Source: Metridium senile
Lineage: Eukaryota; Cnidaria; Anthozoa; Actiniaria; Metridiidae
Reading direction: 5' to 3'
NCBI GenBank assembly: GCA_949775045.1
Contig: OX459097.1
Span: 16,716,210 to 16,780,209, forward strand
Length of the DNA stretch: 64,000 nt
The position numbers and the translations under genes are program-made. Below the pieces are notes generated by a model that did not search any database, was not told the DNA's origin, and saw only the letters and a program-made list of their open reading frames with translations. Every line of letters starts with the position of its first letter. Position 1 is the first letter of the stretch. Of this stretch, positions 54,501-64,000 are shown one piece after another.

Positions 54501-56913
54501 GCTGAAAAAACTATGTTTGTCTGCTTTTATCAGTTATGAAATTATCGCGTGTTTTGCTTCTCACCTACAGATTCTCTCAGGTTGGTTTATTTCTATCAAG
54601 TAACTGACGTCACAGATCTCGGCCCAGGCTCTTTACCGAGTTAATGATCAAGCGACATCTGAAAAATGGCGGGTCAAAAAACACCCGTTGAAATGAAGGT
54701 CTTACGCTTAGATTTAGCAAAAGAAAATCATGTGGCTTTTTAATGATATTATAAAGATTATAACAATCGAGTTTTTAAGCATTTTGAATTAATTTTGAAT
54801 TTTTGGCCCATTTTCGTGCTAGTCCCCCTTTAACATCTATGTCTCCAAAGACCTCTGCAATGATCTTCAAAATGGAAATAGCATGCCTCCTTTTCCAAAT
54901 CTCAACAAATCTGTAGACATCCGTCAAATTGAAAATCTTGTCACAGTTTGTCAAAATTTGATTTATCTGGCTATCAGAAAATCCTAGAAGCAATTCTGGA
55001 ATGGTGATAATAGGGAGCGGTCCATGGGGTGTCTTCTGTATCAGTTGTGCATACATGTTCTTTCTAAAAATTATCAGTCGTTTCTTCAGCTCAGCCACTT
55101 TCTCTTTATCTGTATTGCGTGTTGGTCCATCGTATACTGAGTTATCCTCCAATGTTGGCAAAAACACGCTTACTTCATCACTGCATTTGTCACACTTTTG
55201 ACTGGACTCGCAAGTGCTTGCTCCATGAAAGAAACTTATCAGGTAGTGACGCCTACAGTCAAATTTTCCTCTGACATAATCTCTCATATCTTGTTCAACA
55301 TGCATAAGCATATGAAATTGGTAAAGCAAGATTGCATTACTTGGTTTGCCATCTCTTCCTGCCCTACCACTTTCTTGAATATATGCTTCAACAGATTTTG
55401 AGGGTCCAAAATGAATCACAGTATGGACTCCTTTACAATTAACCCCCATCCCAAATGCAATGGTGCAAGTTAAGATTTTAATGCATCCATCCTCTTCTGA
55501 CATGTCAGACAGGATATTTTTCTTCACACTCTTAGGTGACAAGGAATGTAGCATTTCCACATTTCTTCTTCGTGGGTTTTCCTTGTCAACAACAAATTCA
55601 GTTCCCAGTTCGTTAACAAAAAGAGAGTACAGGCTTGAACATTGCTTGACTGTTTGGCAGTATACTATTGCTCTTTCAGCATTCTCTTTCTTCTCTCTCA
55701 AGTCGTTTAGAAGCCACTTGAAGTAATCAAGGAGAGGAACTTTCTTGTCCATATAAATGACGCTGTATGCAAGATTATCTTTGTTTGGACTTTGTTGTAT
55801 GTCAACAAAACTTCTTAGTCTTAGAACATCAACAATTGTGGACTTTGTCTTCTCTGTTGCAGTAGCAGTGACGGCCATGAATGGTACGTTTTTTGGTACC
55901 AAAGAGCGTAGCTCGCTCAGTTTGTAAAACCACCTTCGAAAGGCCATGGCATTTTGACTTCTTGATGTTCCCCTTCAAAAAAATAAATGCATATGTATAA
56001 ATAAATAGACACGTTTAAATTAAATTTAAATGAGTATATTTCAATAAGACAGTGTTTTAGGAGATTTATATATAGTTAGTATCTTTTTGCAACCTTGAGG
56101 CCGGTGCGATTTTATGTACGCGTCCGTCACGATAAAAAAGAATTGAGTCGATGTTCAAATCTCAAGTGATGATATAGAAAAATAAACAACTTATTGTAAT
56201 TCTCTATTTCGATAAAAAGAACCGCAAATATTGCCGATATAAAACACGTTTTAAAAAATGATAGCATTGTTTCACACAAAATGTTAACAATCCTCTCGAC
56301 ACATAAAAATAAACTTATAACCAAAATATTAATGAATCAATCAATTGTACTTACCACTGACTAATACAATGAGCTTCATCGACCACAATTCCAATCAAAG
56401 ACTCCTGATATGTGCGGGATTTCAGCATGTTTCTCCATTTTGAATTGCCCAGCAACGACTCGGGTGATGTGTAAACCAGGGTGAACTCACCATTTAGAAT
56501 CTTTTTATTTTCTTCGTTATCATCACCTATAGATGCAGCTTTAATTCCTAAACCACGTAGATAGTTAATTTGGTCTGCCATTAGACTTTTCAATGGTGAT
56601 ATCACGATGAGGATCGGTGTGTACGAGTCCTCAGAACAGTTGATCTTTCCTAGTTCGGAGTGAACTGAAGGGGCCATCTGGAATATAATTGACTTGCCAT
56701 AGCCAGTCGGCAAGTTTACAAACACGTCTTTTCTTTCAATCAAACTAGTTATAGCTTTCTTCTGCTCAGGAAATAGATTTGGAATGGCAAATACTTCGCA
56801 ACACTTGCGAAAACACGCTTCTATGTCGTCCGCCATTTTGATGTGCATTCCTGACATATCTTACTTGGCGAAAAACATAAAGTTCGCTCTGATTGGTCAA
56901 TATCAAACAATGC

Positions 56914-57001
56914 AGAACACGGTATCCGGCGAAGTCCATCAGACGGAGTTTGGGGAGAAAGTGATAGCGTCGGACCCAGGCCCGCTCTGACAATCAGGCT
57001 A
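56914..57001 (-). repeat. Right 88-bp terminal inverted repeat of the giant transposon
   Basis: The reverse complement of 39535-39622 with one mismatch. It lies about 60 bp upstream of the helicase start codon. Confidence 0.95.
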
Positions 57002-57259
57002 GACTACAGAAGGTGGTCTGGTTTTTTACTTCTTCAAAATTGGTTTCACTGAACAAAGGCGACACCATTAATCGTGTCACAGGTAGCCCAAGCTCACCGT
57101 TAGTGTTGATTTACTAAAGGATATATGGGTACTTTTCAACCTTCGATTTTTTGCATTAACATTTAATAGAATTCAATAAAACTCTTACAGAGTCTTTTTG
57201 TTGATCTGTAGAATCCTCTGAGTTAATTTCAGCTGATTTCGTTCAGAATAGACTACTCA

Positions 57260-58310
57260 CGCTTCTGCAGTGTATGTGATACAAATGAGCATCCTGTGTA
57301 TGGTATGCAATACGTATATTTCTTGTTGCATTATTAAAATATTTGCAGACTAAAATGGGCAATATGGCCTGTGCATAAAAACTATTTACATACTATGAAT
57401 TATCAAGTTATTTATTTAATATATTCTTAAAATGACACATTAAGTAAATACATTACCAGACGTAGATCTAGATCGAGATACTGCAATGAACTCCGGACCT
57501 GTAATTGTGAATATAAAATAGTGTTAATTTAATGAGACTGAATGACCTTTTCTATCTATAAGTAAGTCCTGAAAGTGGGTGTGTATATATGTATATAGCC
57601 TGCGTAGCAAGCGTTTATTTGGGGGGCATCTGGAACGGGAAAAAGTTGTTTGGGGTTGTTTTGGGATAGCTGTGTTACCAATATATGGGCGCGCGAAACC
57701 TAAGACGAGTGCAAAAAAACACGAAGTTAGGGGGATGGGGAGGGGAGAAGAGCGGAGGAAAGGCATGTTGTAAAACCTGGACCCTGGACCCGGACTCGGA
57801 CTTTGAAATATAAATAAATGTATTAATAAAATAATTACAATAATAAATAAATAAATATCAAAAATGCATAAATGCAATGTAAATTTAAATTCAAAACATG
57901 TATTTGCTGTATTAACAACTCAATTAATTTTACTTCTAATTCACCCTGGCTTTGTTACATTGTCTCGTTTACATTACATTTTTTACGATCGTTTATTCAT
58001 TTATTCGTCTATATATCACCCTATAAAACGAATGAAGGAATTAATTAACTCAAATGAATTAATTGATAAATAAACATACTAACAAACAAACAAAAACTTT
58101 ATGGGTGAATGAATATGTAATTAATTAATAGGTAACTGACGATTCTTAAATTCTTTGCCATTTAACTAAATACACTATAGTTTTTGGTTCTTGTGACTAT
58201 TTTTACTATTATTAACCAACTGGCGTATGAATTCTCTCTAGCTCAAACTAATTAAGCGAAACAAAGATGATATCTAGCATTTTTGATCGAATTGTGACTA
58301 TTTCTGCCGT
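57260..58310. repeat. Copy of the Roco-locus intron and of the TIR element left end
   Basis: 57260-58150 matches 12000-12560 piecewise, and 58180-58300 matches the left TIR at 12858-12960. On the minus strand, a 42-base exon-like stretch bounded by AG and GT lies near 57474-57515, exactly where the Roco exon boundary falls in the other copy, so it may be a relic of a Roco paralogue. 57600-57780 is a GC-richer insertion; 57765-57890 is the inverted partner of 39050-39200. Confidence 0.55.
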
Positions 58311-58375
58311 TTTCCGTTTACTTGGACGACCTCTTAATATGTAAGCAACAATCACAGGAAATGGCTCTATGCAAT

Positions 58376-58910
58376 CACATGTGGTGATTGATCAATGAAT
58401 TGTATAAGTCTATTCAAATATATGTTGGATTGTATAGTTGGGTACAACTATAAAATCCTACATGGTATTGTATAAAGGATTGGATTAGTCCTATAAAATC
58501 CTACATGGTATTGTATAAAGGATTGGATTAGTCCTATGCAATACTAACATGGTATTGTACAGAGTATTGGATAGATCAATTCAATACCACTGTAGGATTG
58601 TACAAAGGATTGTCTAGTTCAATTCAATCACATATGGTATTGTACAAAGTATTGGATAGATCAATTCAATAACACTGTAGTATTGTACAAAGGATTGTCT
58701 AGTTCAATTCAATCATACATGGTATTGTACAAAGGATTGGATAGATCAATTCAATAACACTGTAGTATTGTACAAAGGATTGTCTAGTTCAATTCAATCA
58801 TACATGGTATTGTACAAAGTATTGGATAGATCAATTCAATAACACTGTGGCATTGTACAAAGGATTGCCTAGTTCAATTCAATCATACATGGTATTGTGT
58901 AGTGGGTAGA
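58376..58910. repeat. 85-bp-period satellite array 1
   Basis: Alternating half-units of about 42 bp (ggtattgtacaaaggattgg and attgtctagttcaattcaat) make an 85-bp period. It resembles, in inverted orientation, the array at 63340-64000. Confidence 0.8.
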
Positions 58911-58919
58911 TCAAATCAA

Positions 58920-59515
58920 TCAAATATATGAATTGGTTCAATGCAACAATGGGATATTTAGCAAATTAAGTTAGTCAATGATATAGTAAAATCAAACCTT
59001 TTATTTCAGTTTCAATTATAAAAACACATTCCAATAATATCATGAAGATAGGGAATTGATATTTATGACATTTGTATTGTACATAGTCTTCCAATAATCC
59101 GAGTTGGTCGACATTAAAATCAGTAATTAGCATTTAATGTTATGAAGTTTACAATAATTGTATAGTCGACTGTGAAATTTCAATTCTACTAAAAAAGTGC
59201 ATTTTTAATTACCTATAACACAATGCACGATAAGTCATTTAAAACCATGACTCCCAAGAATACTGCCCACTGGAAGTAACATTAATTTACATGGCTTTCT
59301 GGGGCAAAAATAACCATAAATCACTATGAAATAACCTATACAGTTATGACAGCACTGTTACCTCCCTCGCCTCAATTTATAAATGCTTTCTAAACAACAT
59401 CAGATGTCATATTACTTCCCCGGCCTTCCCAGGTAGTCAAGGTTTTTATTGACCGATGCAAAAAAGTTCCATTTCAAATAAAAATTATATTTTTCTTTAA
59501 GTTGGTTGTAGTGTA
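58920..59515. other. Gene-poor interval
   Basis: AT-rich, no gene recognised. Confidence 0.4.
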
Positions 59516-59521
59516 CGAAAG

Positions 59522-59698
59522 CCGATTAAAATTAACCTAGGATTAGTGTTAATCTACGATTAAAATCCCTGACCCAGGATGAGTAAATCCAGGGTTAGTT
59601 TCCCATTTGATCAATGCATTTTTTAACCTAGGATTTACTCATCCTGGGTCAGGGATTTTAATTGTAGACTAACACTTATCGTAGGTTAAAATTCTCTT
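59522..59698. mobile_element. Hairpin MITE
   Basis: AAAATCCCTGACCCAGGATG and AGTAAATCC pair with GGATTTACT and CATCCTGGGTCAGGGATTTT. The outer parts pair through AACCTAGGATTAGTGTTA and its partly diverged complement. Confidence 0.85.
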
Positions 59699-60089
59699 TA
59701 AACCAGAGATTGATTCAGTGATATTTCAGCTGTTTTTTCAGCAAGAGTTTGGCCCTTTCTTTTCTCAGATTAATGATATCTAATGTGCTACAAGAAAACC
59801 TAAAAATTGAACGCTTTCATTTGCGAGTTGATAAAAAACGTATTTAACTCAAAAAGTACTGCTTTGCCATGATTTTTGGGTTATGTCAACCAGTACATAT
59901 GTATCTTTAAAACTGTGTCTTCTGTTTTGATAAAATGCTTAGTTTTTGAGTAATGGCCCGTGGTGTCAAGAAAAGCATTTACTGATTGAAATAATTCAGA
60001 AATGATGGCAAAGTAGTATGAAGTTTTGGACTTATACGTTTTAAATAAAAATGTTGATTTTGAGGTTTTATGTGGAGCATTGATTATAT

Positions 60090-61335
60090 GCTGCCTGAGA
60101 GCAGGAGTTAAAAATTCAGTGAAAAAGTCAAGAAGTCCAAAATTAAAAATGATTTAGTGGCATATTACAAAGTTGTCTATTTTACCTTTGTCATTGACAC
60201 ATCTGACTTTAGTTAGAATTGATTTTGTCACTTTGTCACAAAACACTTTGCCCCATTGCAACTTGTCACAGAACAATTTCGCTTTTGACGTTTTTCTGTT
60301 GAACATTTTTCTTTTTTCATTTTGACTTTTTTATTGCCACTCTTGTTCACAGTGGCTAAGAGCAACAATAAGTCAAGGTCAGATCCAAAGGTGTTCCTTG
60401 CACACTATAGAGAAAGGACTAGTAACTATAAACAATCCACCACTGTCTTGTATGCATTTTACATGTACCGGTATACCATGAAAAGTGGCTTCTAAAATAA
60501 TTCATTTCTTTGTTTTAAAATATGATGTTCTTGCAGGTAAATATTTCCTCTCTTTTGGATAAAGGTTTAGTGATTGGTTTCCAGCGTTTTCTCTCCAGAA
60601 AGTGATTTGTTTTACATCTTAACTTTAATTTGGCACAGATTACAATGATTAGCCAGTTTTTAAATCAGACTGAATCTATTGTTTTGCGTTGTTCTAAAAG
60701 AGTGCTAACTGTATATCCGAAAGGAACAATTCTTTGCAATATTTGAAAATCACCATCAGTCAGGTTTAATAACTGAATAGAGTGCAAAAAGTATATCTGT
60801 GAAACATTAATAATACTAGTTAGTGCAATTTTATGCAAATTCTATTGTTTTCTATTGTTTTATTAGCACTATTTTACACTATTTAATAATTTGTATTTCA
60901 CAGAATTATTTTTTGCACTAGAATTGTTGTTTTAAATAATCAAAGTTAAGACTAAATAGGTTGCCTTGTGGAGATGAAACTACTTGAAATAAATCAACAA
61001 CCTCAGATATATTTATGTTATATAGTTATTTACATTTCCAGCAAGAATGGATGTTATATTTCATGTAAATATGCATGCACAAAGTGATGGATTGATTGAT
61101 CAAAGCACATGTATATAGTTAACAGTCTTTTCTCTATAGTGCACAAGAAATGCCTTTGAATCTGACTTTGATGTTGTACTGACAAATCTCCTGTAGATAA
61201 AATGTCAAAGCTCAAACGAAGAAACGTCAACAGCGAAAGAGCTTTGTAACAAAGTGACATACTACAGCAAAAAAAAGCCAGATGCATCTATGACAAAAGT
61301 CAAAAAGGCAACTTCATTTTGTAATATGGCCCTAA
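60090..61335. repeat. Long diverged foldback (inverted repeat)
   Basis: The left arm (about 60150-60425) and right arm (about 61110-61335) are diverged reverse complements. Shared landmarks are GTGGCATATTACAAA / GGCCATATTACAAAA, CACTTTGTCACAAA / CACTTTGTTACAAA and CACTATAGAGAAA. The spacer (60430-61110) has a further small MITE (about 60778-60921, TAGAGTGCAAAAAGTA ends). No ORF. Confidence 0.65.
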
Positions 61336-61339
61336 ATCA

Positions 61340-62940
61340 CTTTTACTTTGAGATGTTTTTAATTTTTGAGATTTTTAGATCACAATTTTGGCACCAAAAT
61401 TCAAAATTTTAAAATTCTTTTTGTCATTAATTTGCTACTTTTAGTAACAAAATGGCCAAATTAAGAGGTTTTCTTCAATTTAAAGATCCTTTAGTCAAGG
61501 TATTTCAAATAATAATTGTAGTATTATAGATTACTTTGATCATAAAGCAAATTTTGGCGCCAAAGTTGAGAAGCCTTTTCCTTACCAAAATGACTCCCCT
61601 TTTCCCCTAATGAACTTCTTAGATCAAGTTATCACTTTTTCAATGTCTAATTCATTGATTATCTTAGTTATAGAATAACCAGTCTAGCACAACCTCTACA
61701 AAGTGTGCGCTTTCAAAGAAAAAGCACATATATCAATATGAGCAAGATCACTTATCTCTCGTTGATTGCCTCTGTTTACAAGTTTAGATGCTCTTTTCCT
61801 GTTCAATTTATTTTCGTAGATTTATTAAGGACCCAATAATGTACAACCTAAGTAATAAAAGAAGCAAATTACTGAGTTATTTTACTGTGCTTTTAGTTAG
61901 TAATTTTTCGCAATAATGCAATTTTCAAATATGCAAGGCAAACGTGCAAGATTTGGCTGTATGTACGTGCTTCAATGTTTTAAAACACAGTTGAAATACT
62001 GCTGATGTCCATAATAATGTCAATGGAATGTAATAACACAATAATACTCTGATAATTATGTAAGTAATGCTAAGTTACACTTACCAAAGATTTGAAACTG
62101 TCGATTCGAGCTGACAAATTTTCGAGTCTTGTGAAAGTCTTGTAAATCAGCTGTTGTAACTCAAAAACATACTCTCCCTTCCGCTATGGACATTAAGCAA
62201 TATTTCCCAAGTATTTCTACAATGCTCAATACACTAAAACATCAAAAACGGATGATTTTTAACAGAAAAGTAACTTGTAATTCCCCCAAGGCCACTGAAG
62301 TCATTCAAACGGTTAAAATGGCCGCTCTGCGCCCAAATTTGATTTCAATCACGTGATTCAATATCTCCGCTTTGATTGGCTAATGATTTTTGAGACAGGA
62401 ACCCCAATCATTTACTCGTATAACAACATAAAAGGAAGCAAACAGACAGACCGACTGAAGAGAAAAAAAAGGAAAAAAATCAAAAATAAAACAAACACGC
62501 ACAACAAACTAACAAACAGACATATAGACATATAGACAAACAAACAGACGAACAAATAAAACAAACGAGCCTCACGAACTTACAAACAAGCATATATCAT
62601 TGATTTTGCACCTTTTATACGGTTTTAAAACTTTTAAACATTCTAAAATGTATCTATATCTAGTCATCTCAGTTCAGGGGATCATAAAAGGAACTGGAAT
62701 CCGTACATTTTTTTTCTTTTTTAATTTTTTTTTCATGTGGTATCCCTTTATAGGGTTCAAAATCGTCACGCCATGCCGTTTTTTCAGGGGCCTCTGAGGG
62801 GCAGGGGCTGGGGGCTTAGCCTTGAGGTTATGATCAAAACCGTCTTCGTTTTGATTCAAAAGGCTCAGCCAACCGGATAAAATTGACCTTACTTCTAAAA
62901 CGATCAACTATTGTTGTCAAAATTGCCGTATTCCTTTCGT
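61340..62940. other. Gene-poor interval
   Basis: AT-rich with homopolymer and ACAAAC-type simple sequence (about 62460-62560). No gene recognised. Confidence 0.45.
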
Positions 62941-62974
62941 TAACACTGGAAAATAGCGTATCCAGTTTTAGGTG

Positions 62975-63160
62975 ACCTTAGGTGTCCACACGAATCCGCG
63001 TATCCGGAGGATTCAAAAGTATCCTATCTGGAGAGTGGTTTCAAAAGTATGTGGTTTCGTTGACCGGATTCACTGGATTCGTGTGGACAATAGGCCGATT
63101 CGCATCAAAAAGTATTGCGGTTTCAAAAGTATCCGGATCCGTGTAGATGGGGTCTAAGTT
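62975..63160. mobile_element. MITE/foldback of CCACACGAATCCG-type repeats
   Basis: GTGTCCACACGAATCCGCGT near 62983 pairs with GGATCCGTGTAGATGGGG near 63137. Inside, GGATTCAAAAGTATCC and TTTCAAAAGTAT phrases are repeated in both orientations. Confidence 0.65.
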
Positions 63161-63339
63161 CTGAACAATCACACTATGGTATATTGTACAGAGGCTTTTC
63201 CTGTGATACAATCCATTAATTCAATGGCTGCAGTATATTGCATTAGATGGTATAATAATAGCTGAACAATAACAATAGTAATATAAATAATAGTTATAAG
63301 TATAAGTATGTTTTATATAGTGTCAGTATCATTTCAATG

Positions 63340-64000
63340 TATAGCCAATATCATACAAGTCCAAATGACTTTGTACTGTATTGATTTTATATCCAATCAT
63401 ATGCATTGGTTTGTATAGGTGTTGTATAGATCTATGCAAGCCCTTATCCAAACCAATGTTGTATTGTATAGACTATCCAATCACATGCATGGGTTTGAAT
63501 AAGTGTTGCGTAGATCTATGCAAGCCCTTATCCAAACCAATGTGGTATTGTATAGACTAATCCAATCATATGCATGGGTTTGTATAGGTGTTGCATAGAT
63601 CTATGCAAGCCCTTTCCAAACCAATGTGGTATTGTATAGACTAATCCAATCACATGCATGGGTTTGTATAGGTGTTGCATAGATCTATGCAAACCCTTAT
63701 CCAAACCAATGTGGTATTGTATAGACTAATCCAATCACATGCATGGGTTTGTATAGGTGTTGCATAGATCTATGCAAGCCCTTATCCAAACCAATGTGGT
63801 ATTGTATAGACTAATCCAATCACATGCATGGGTTTGTATAGGTGTTGCATAGATCTATGCAAGCCCTTATCAAACCAATGTGGTATTGTATAGACTAATC
63901 CAATCACATGCATGGGTTTGTATAGGTGTTGCATAGATCTATGCAAGCCCTTATCCAAACCAATGTCGTATTGTATAGACTTATCCAATCACATGCATGG
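63340..64000. repeat. 85-bp-period satellite array 2, running off the window
   Basis: At least seven units beginning tccaatcacatgcatggg, each with a central GCATAGATCTATGC palindrome and ggtattgtatagactaa. The last copies are almost identical (one-base differences). The array continues past the end. ORFs through it are repeat artefacts. Confidence 0.92.

Larger units (their letters stand above)
47910..54833. mobile_element. Complete Kolobok DNA transposon (6.9 kb) nested in the RecQ gene
   Basis: The element proper is 47914-54829 (6,916 bp) with TTAA on both sides (47910-47913 and 54830-54833). The ends read AGGGGGACTAGCAC and its exact reverse complement, a 14-bp TIR. TTAA target duplication plus a THAP-containing transposase are hallmarks of the Kolobok superfamily. 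It carries two convergent multi-exon genes, both without stops or frameshifts, each starting 260-330 bp from an end. The intact genes and exact duplication suggest a fairly young, possibly active copy; activity is inference. Confidence 0.92.
47672..56857 (-). pseudogene. RecQ-family DNA helicase split by a Kolobok insertion
   Basis: Exon 1 is 56857-56355. Exon 2 is 55972-54830, then resumes at 47909-47672 beyond the inserted transposon. RecQ helicases unwind DNA 3'-5' using ATP. Visible motifs: FPEQKKAI (motif 0), LPTGYGKS (motif I, residues 49-56), DEAH (160-163), AVTATAT (motif III), QESGRAGRDG (motif VI) and a Cys-rich RecQ zinc region (CRRHYLISFF...CDKCSDEV). As found, the frame runs from the right-hand exon into the Kolobok end and stops at 54775 after 17 foreign residues. 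Skipping the transposon and one TTAA keeps the frame open to a TAA at 47672-47674, giving 627 residues. The separated 3' part encodes an acidic tail of about 80 residues (FVDDDDMWDIV, DIDWNEL), outside the helicase core, so a truncated protein could still be active. The start could also be the Met at residue 8. Confidence 0.88.
39526..57010. mobile_element. Giant DNA transposon (17.5 kb as found; DUF6589 + RecQ), 88-bp TIRs, 9-bp target duplication
   Basis: The element proper is 39535-57001. Its 88-bp ends (39535-39622 and 56914-57001) are inverted repeats with one mismatch, beginning TAGCCTGATTGTCAG. GACTACAGA lies outside both (39526-39534 and 57002-57010). It holds two convergent native genes, a DUF6589-type protein (plus) and a RecQ-type helicase (minus), each starting about 145-210 bp inside a TIR. 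The helicase gene is split by a complete Kolobok transposon (47914-54829). Without it the element would be 10,547 bp. A 9-bp duplication is usual for Mutator-like elements, but no standard MULE domain is seen, so the superfamily is open. Confidence 0.93.

Noticed and set aside
54181..55726. Plus-strand ORFs opposite the THAP and RecQ exons
   Set aside because: Antisense shadows; the minus-strand frames carry clear motifs and splice sites.

Overview
This window looks like an AT-rich, repeat-dense stretch of a eukaryotic nuclear genome, most likely an anthozoan cnidarian (coral, anemone or relative). The reasons are spliceosomal introns with GT-AG ends throughout, dense MITEs, a CR1/L2-like LINE, a tRNA-derived SINE, a Roco-type gene, and the interspersed GGGGTACTCCC-type repeat that I associate with anthozoans. 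The species assignment is inference. Almost every gene here belongs to a mobile element.

Layout. 0-5.5 kb: tandem repeats, foldback MITEs and a tRNA-SINE. 5.5-7.1 kb: one intronless gene for a Polinton/adintovirus-like packaging ATPase with its own TATA box and poly(A) signal. 9-12 kb (minus): the 3' part of a Roco (ROC-COR) GTPase gene broken by a frameshift. 12.8-14 kb: a TIR-bounded non-autonomous element. 14.9-19.1 kb (minus): a decayed LINE with a second LINE fragment nested in its endonuclease region. 21.3-23 kb: a ~40-bp tandem array. 23.0-37.1 kb: a ~14.1-kb tyrosine-recombinase (Crypton-like) element flanked by TAAT, with a 9-exon recombinase gene (plus) and a convergent 4-exon gene (minus) for a possible GCR1_C-like DNA-binding partner. 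A perfect 0.5-kb copy of its left flank next to the right end preserves what looks like the empty target site. 38-39 kb: LINE pieces.

39.5-57.0 kb holds the main finding, a transposon inside a transposon. The outer element (39535-57001) has 88-bp terminal inverted repeats with one mismatch and a 9-bp target duplication GACTACAGA. It carries two convergent genes: a five-exon DUF6589-type protein (plus, one in-frame stop) and a two-exon RecQ-family helicase (minus). The helicase ORF is interrupted by a complete Kolobok transposon (47914-54829; TTAA duplication, 14-bp TIRs). Removing the Kolobok and one TTAA restores an open frame of 627 codons. The Kolobok itself has two convergent, apparently intact genes: an 11-exon, 853-aa THAP/DDE transposase with a C-terminal zinc knuckle, and a four-exon, 225-aa protein with a P2X7-C-terminus-like ('ballast') cysteine domain.

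57-64 kb: no convincing gene. It holds a copy of a Roco-locus intron, two 85-bp-period satellite arrays near 58.4 and 63.4 kb in apparently opposite orientation, a long diverged foldback between them, and several hairpin MITEs. Splice sites, exon phases, TIRs and target duplications were read by eye and checked by arithmetic. Domain names come from motif recognition, not database searches.
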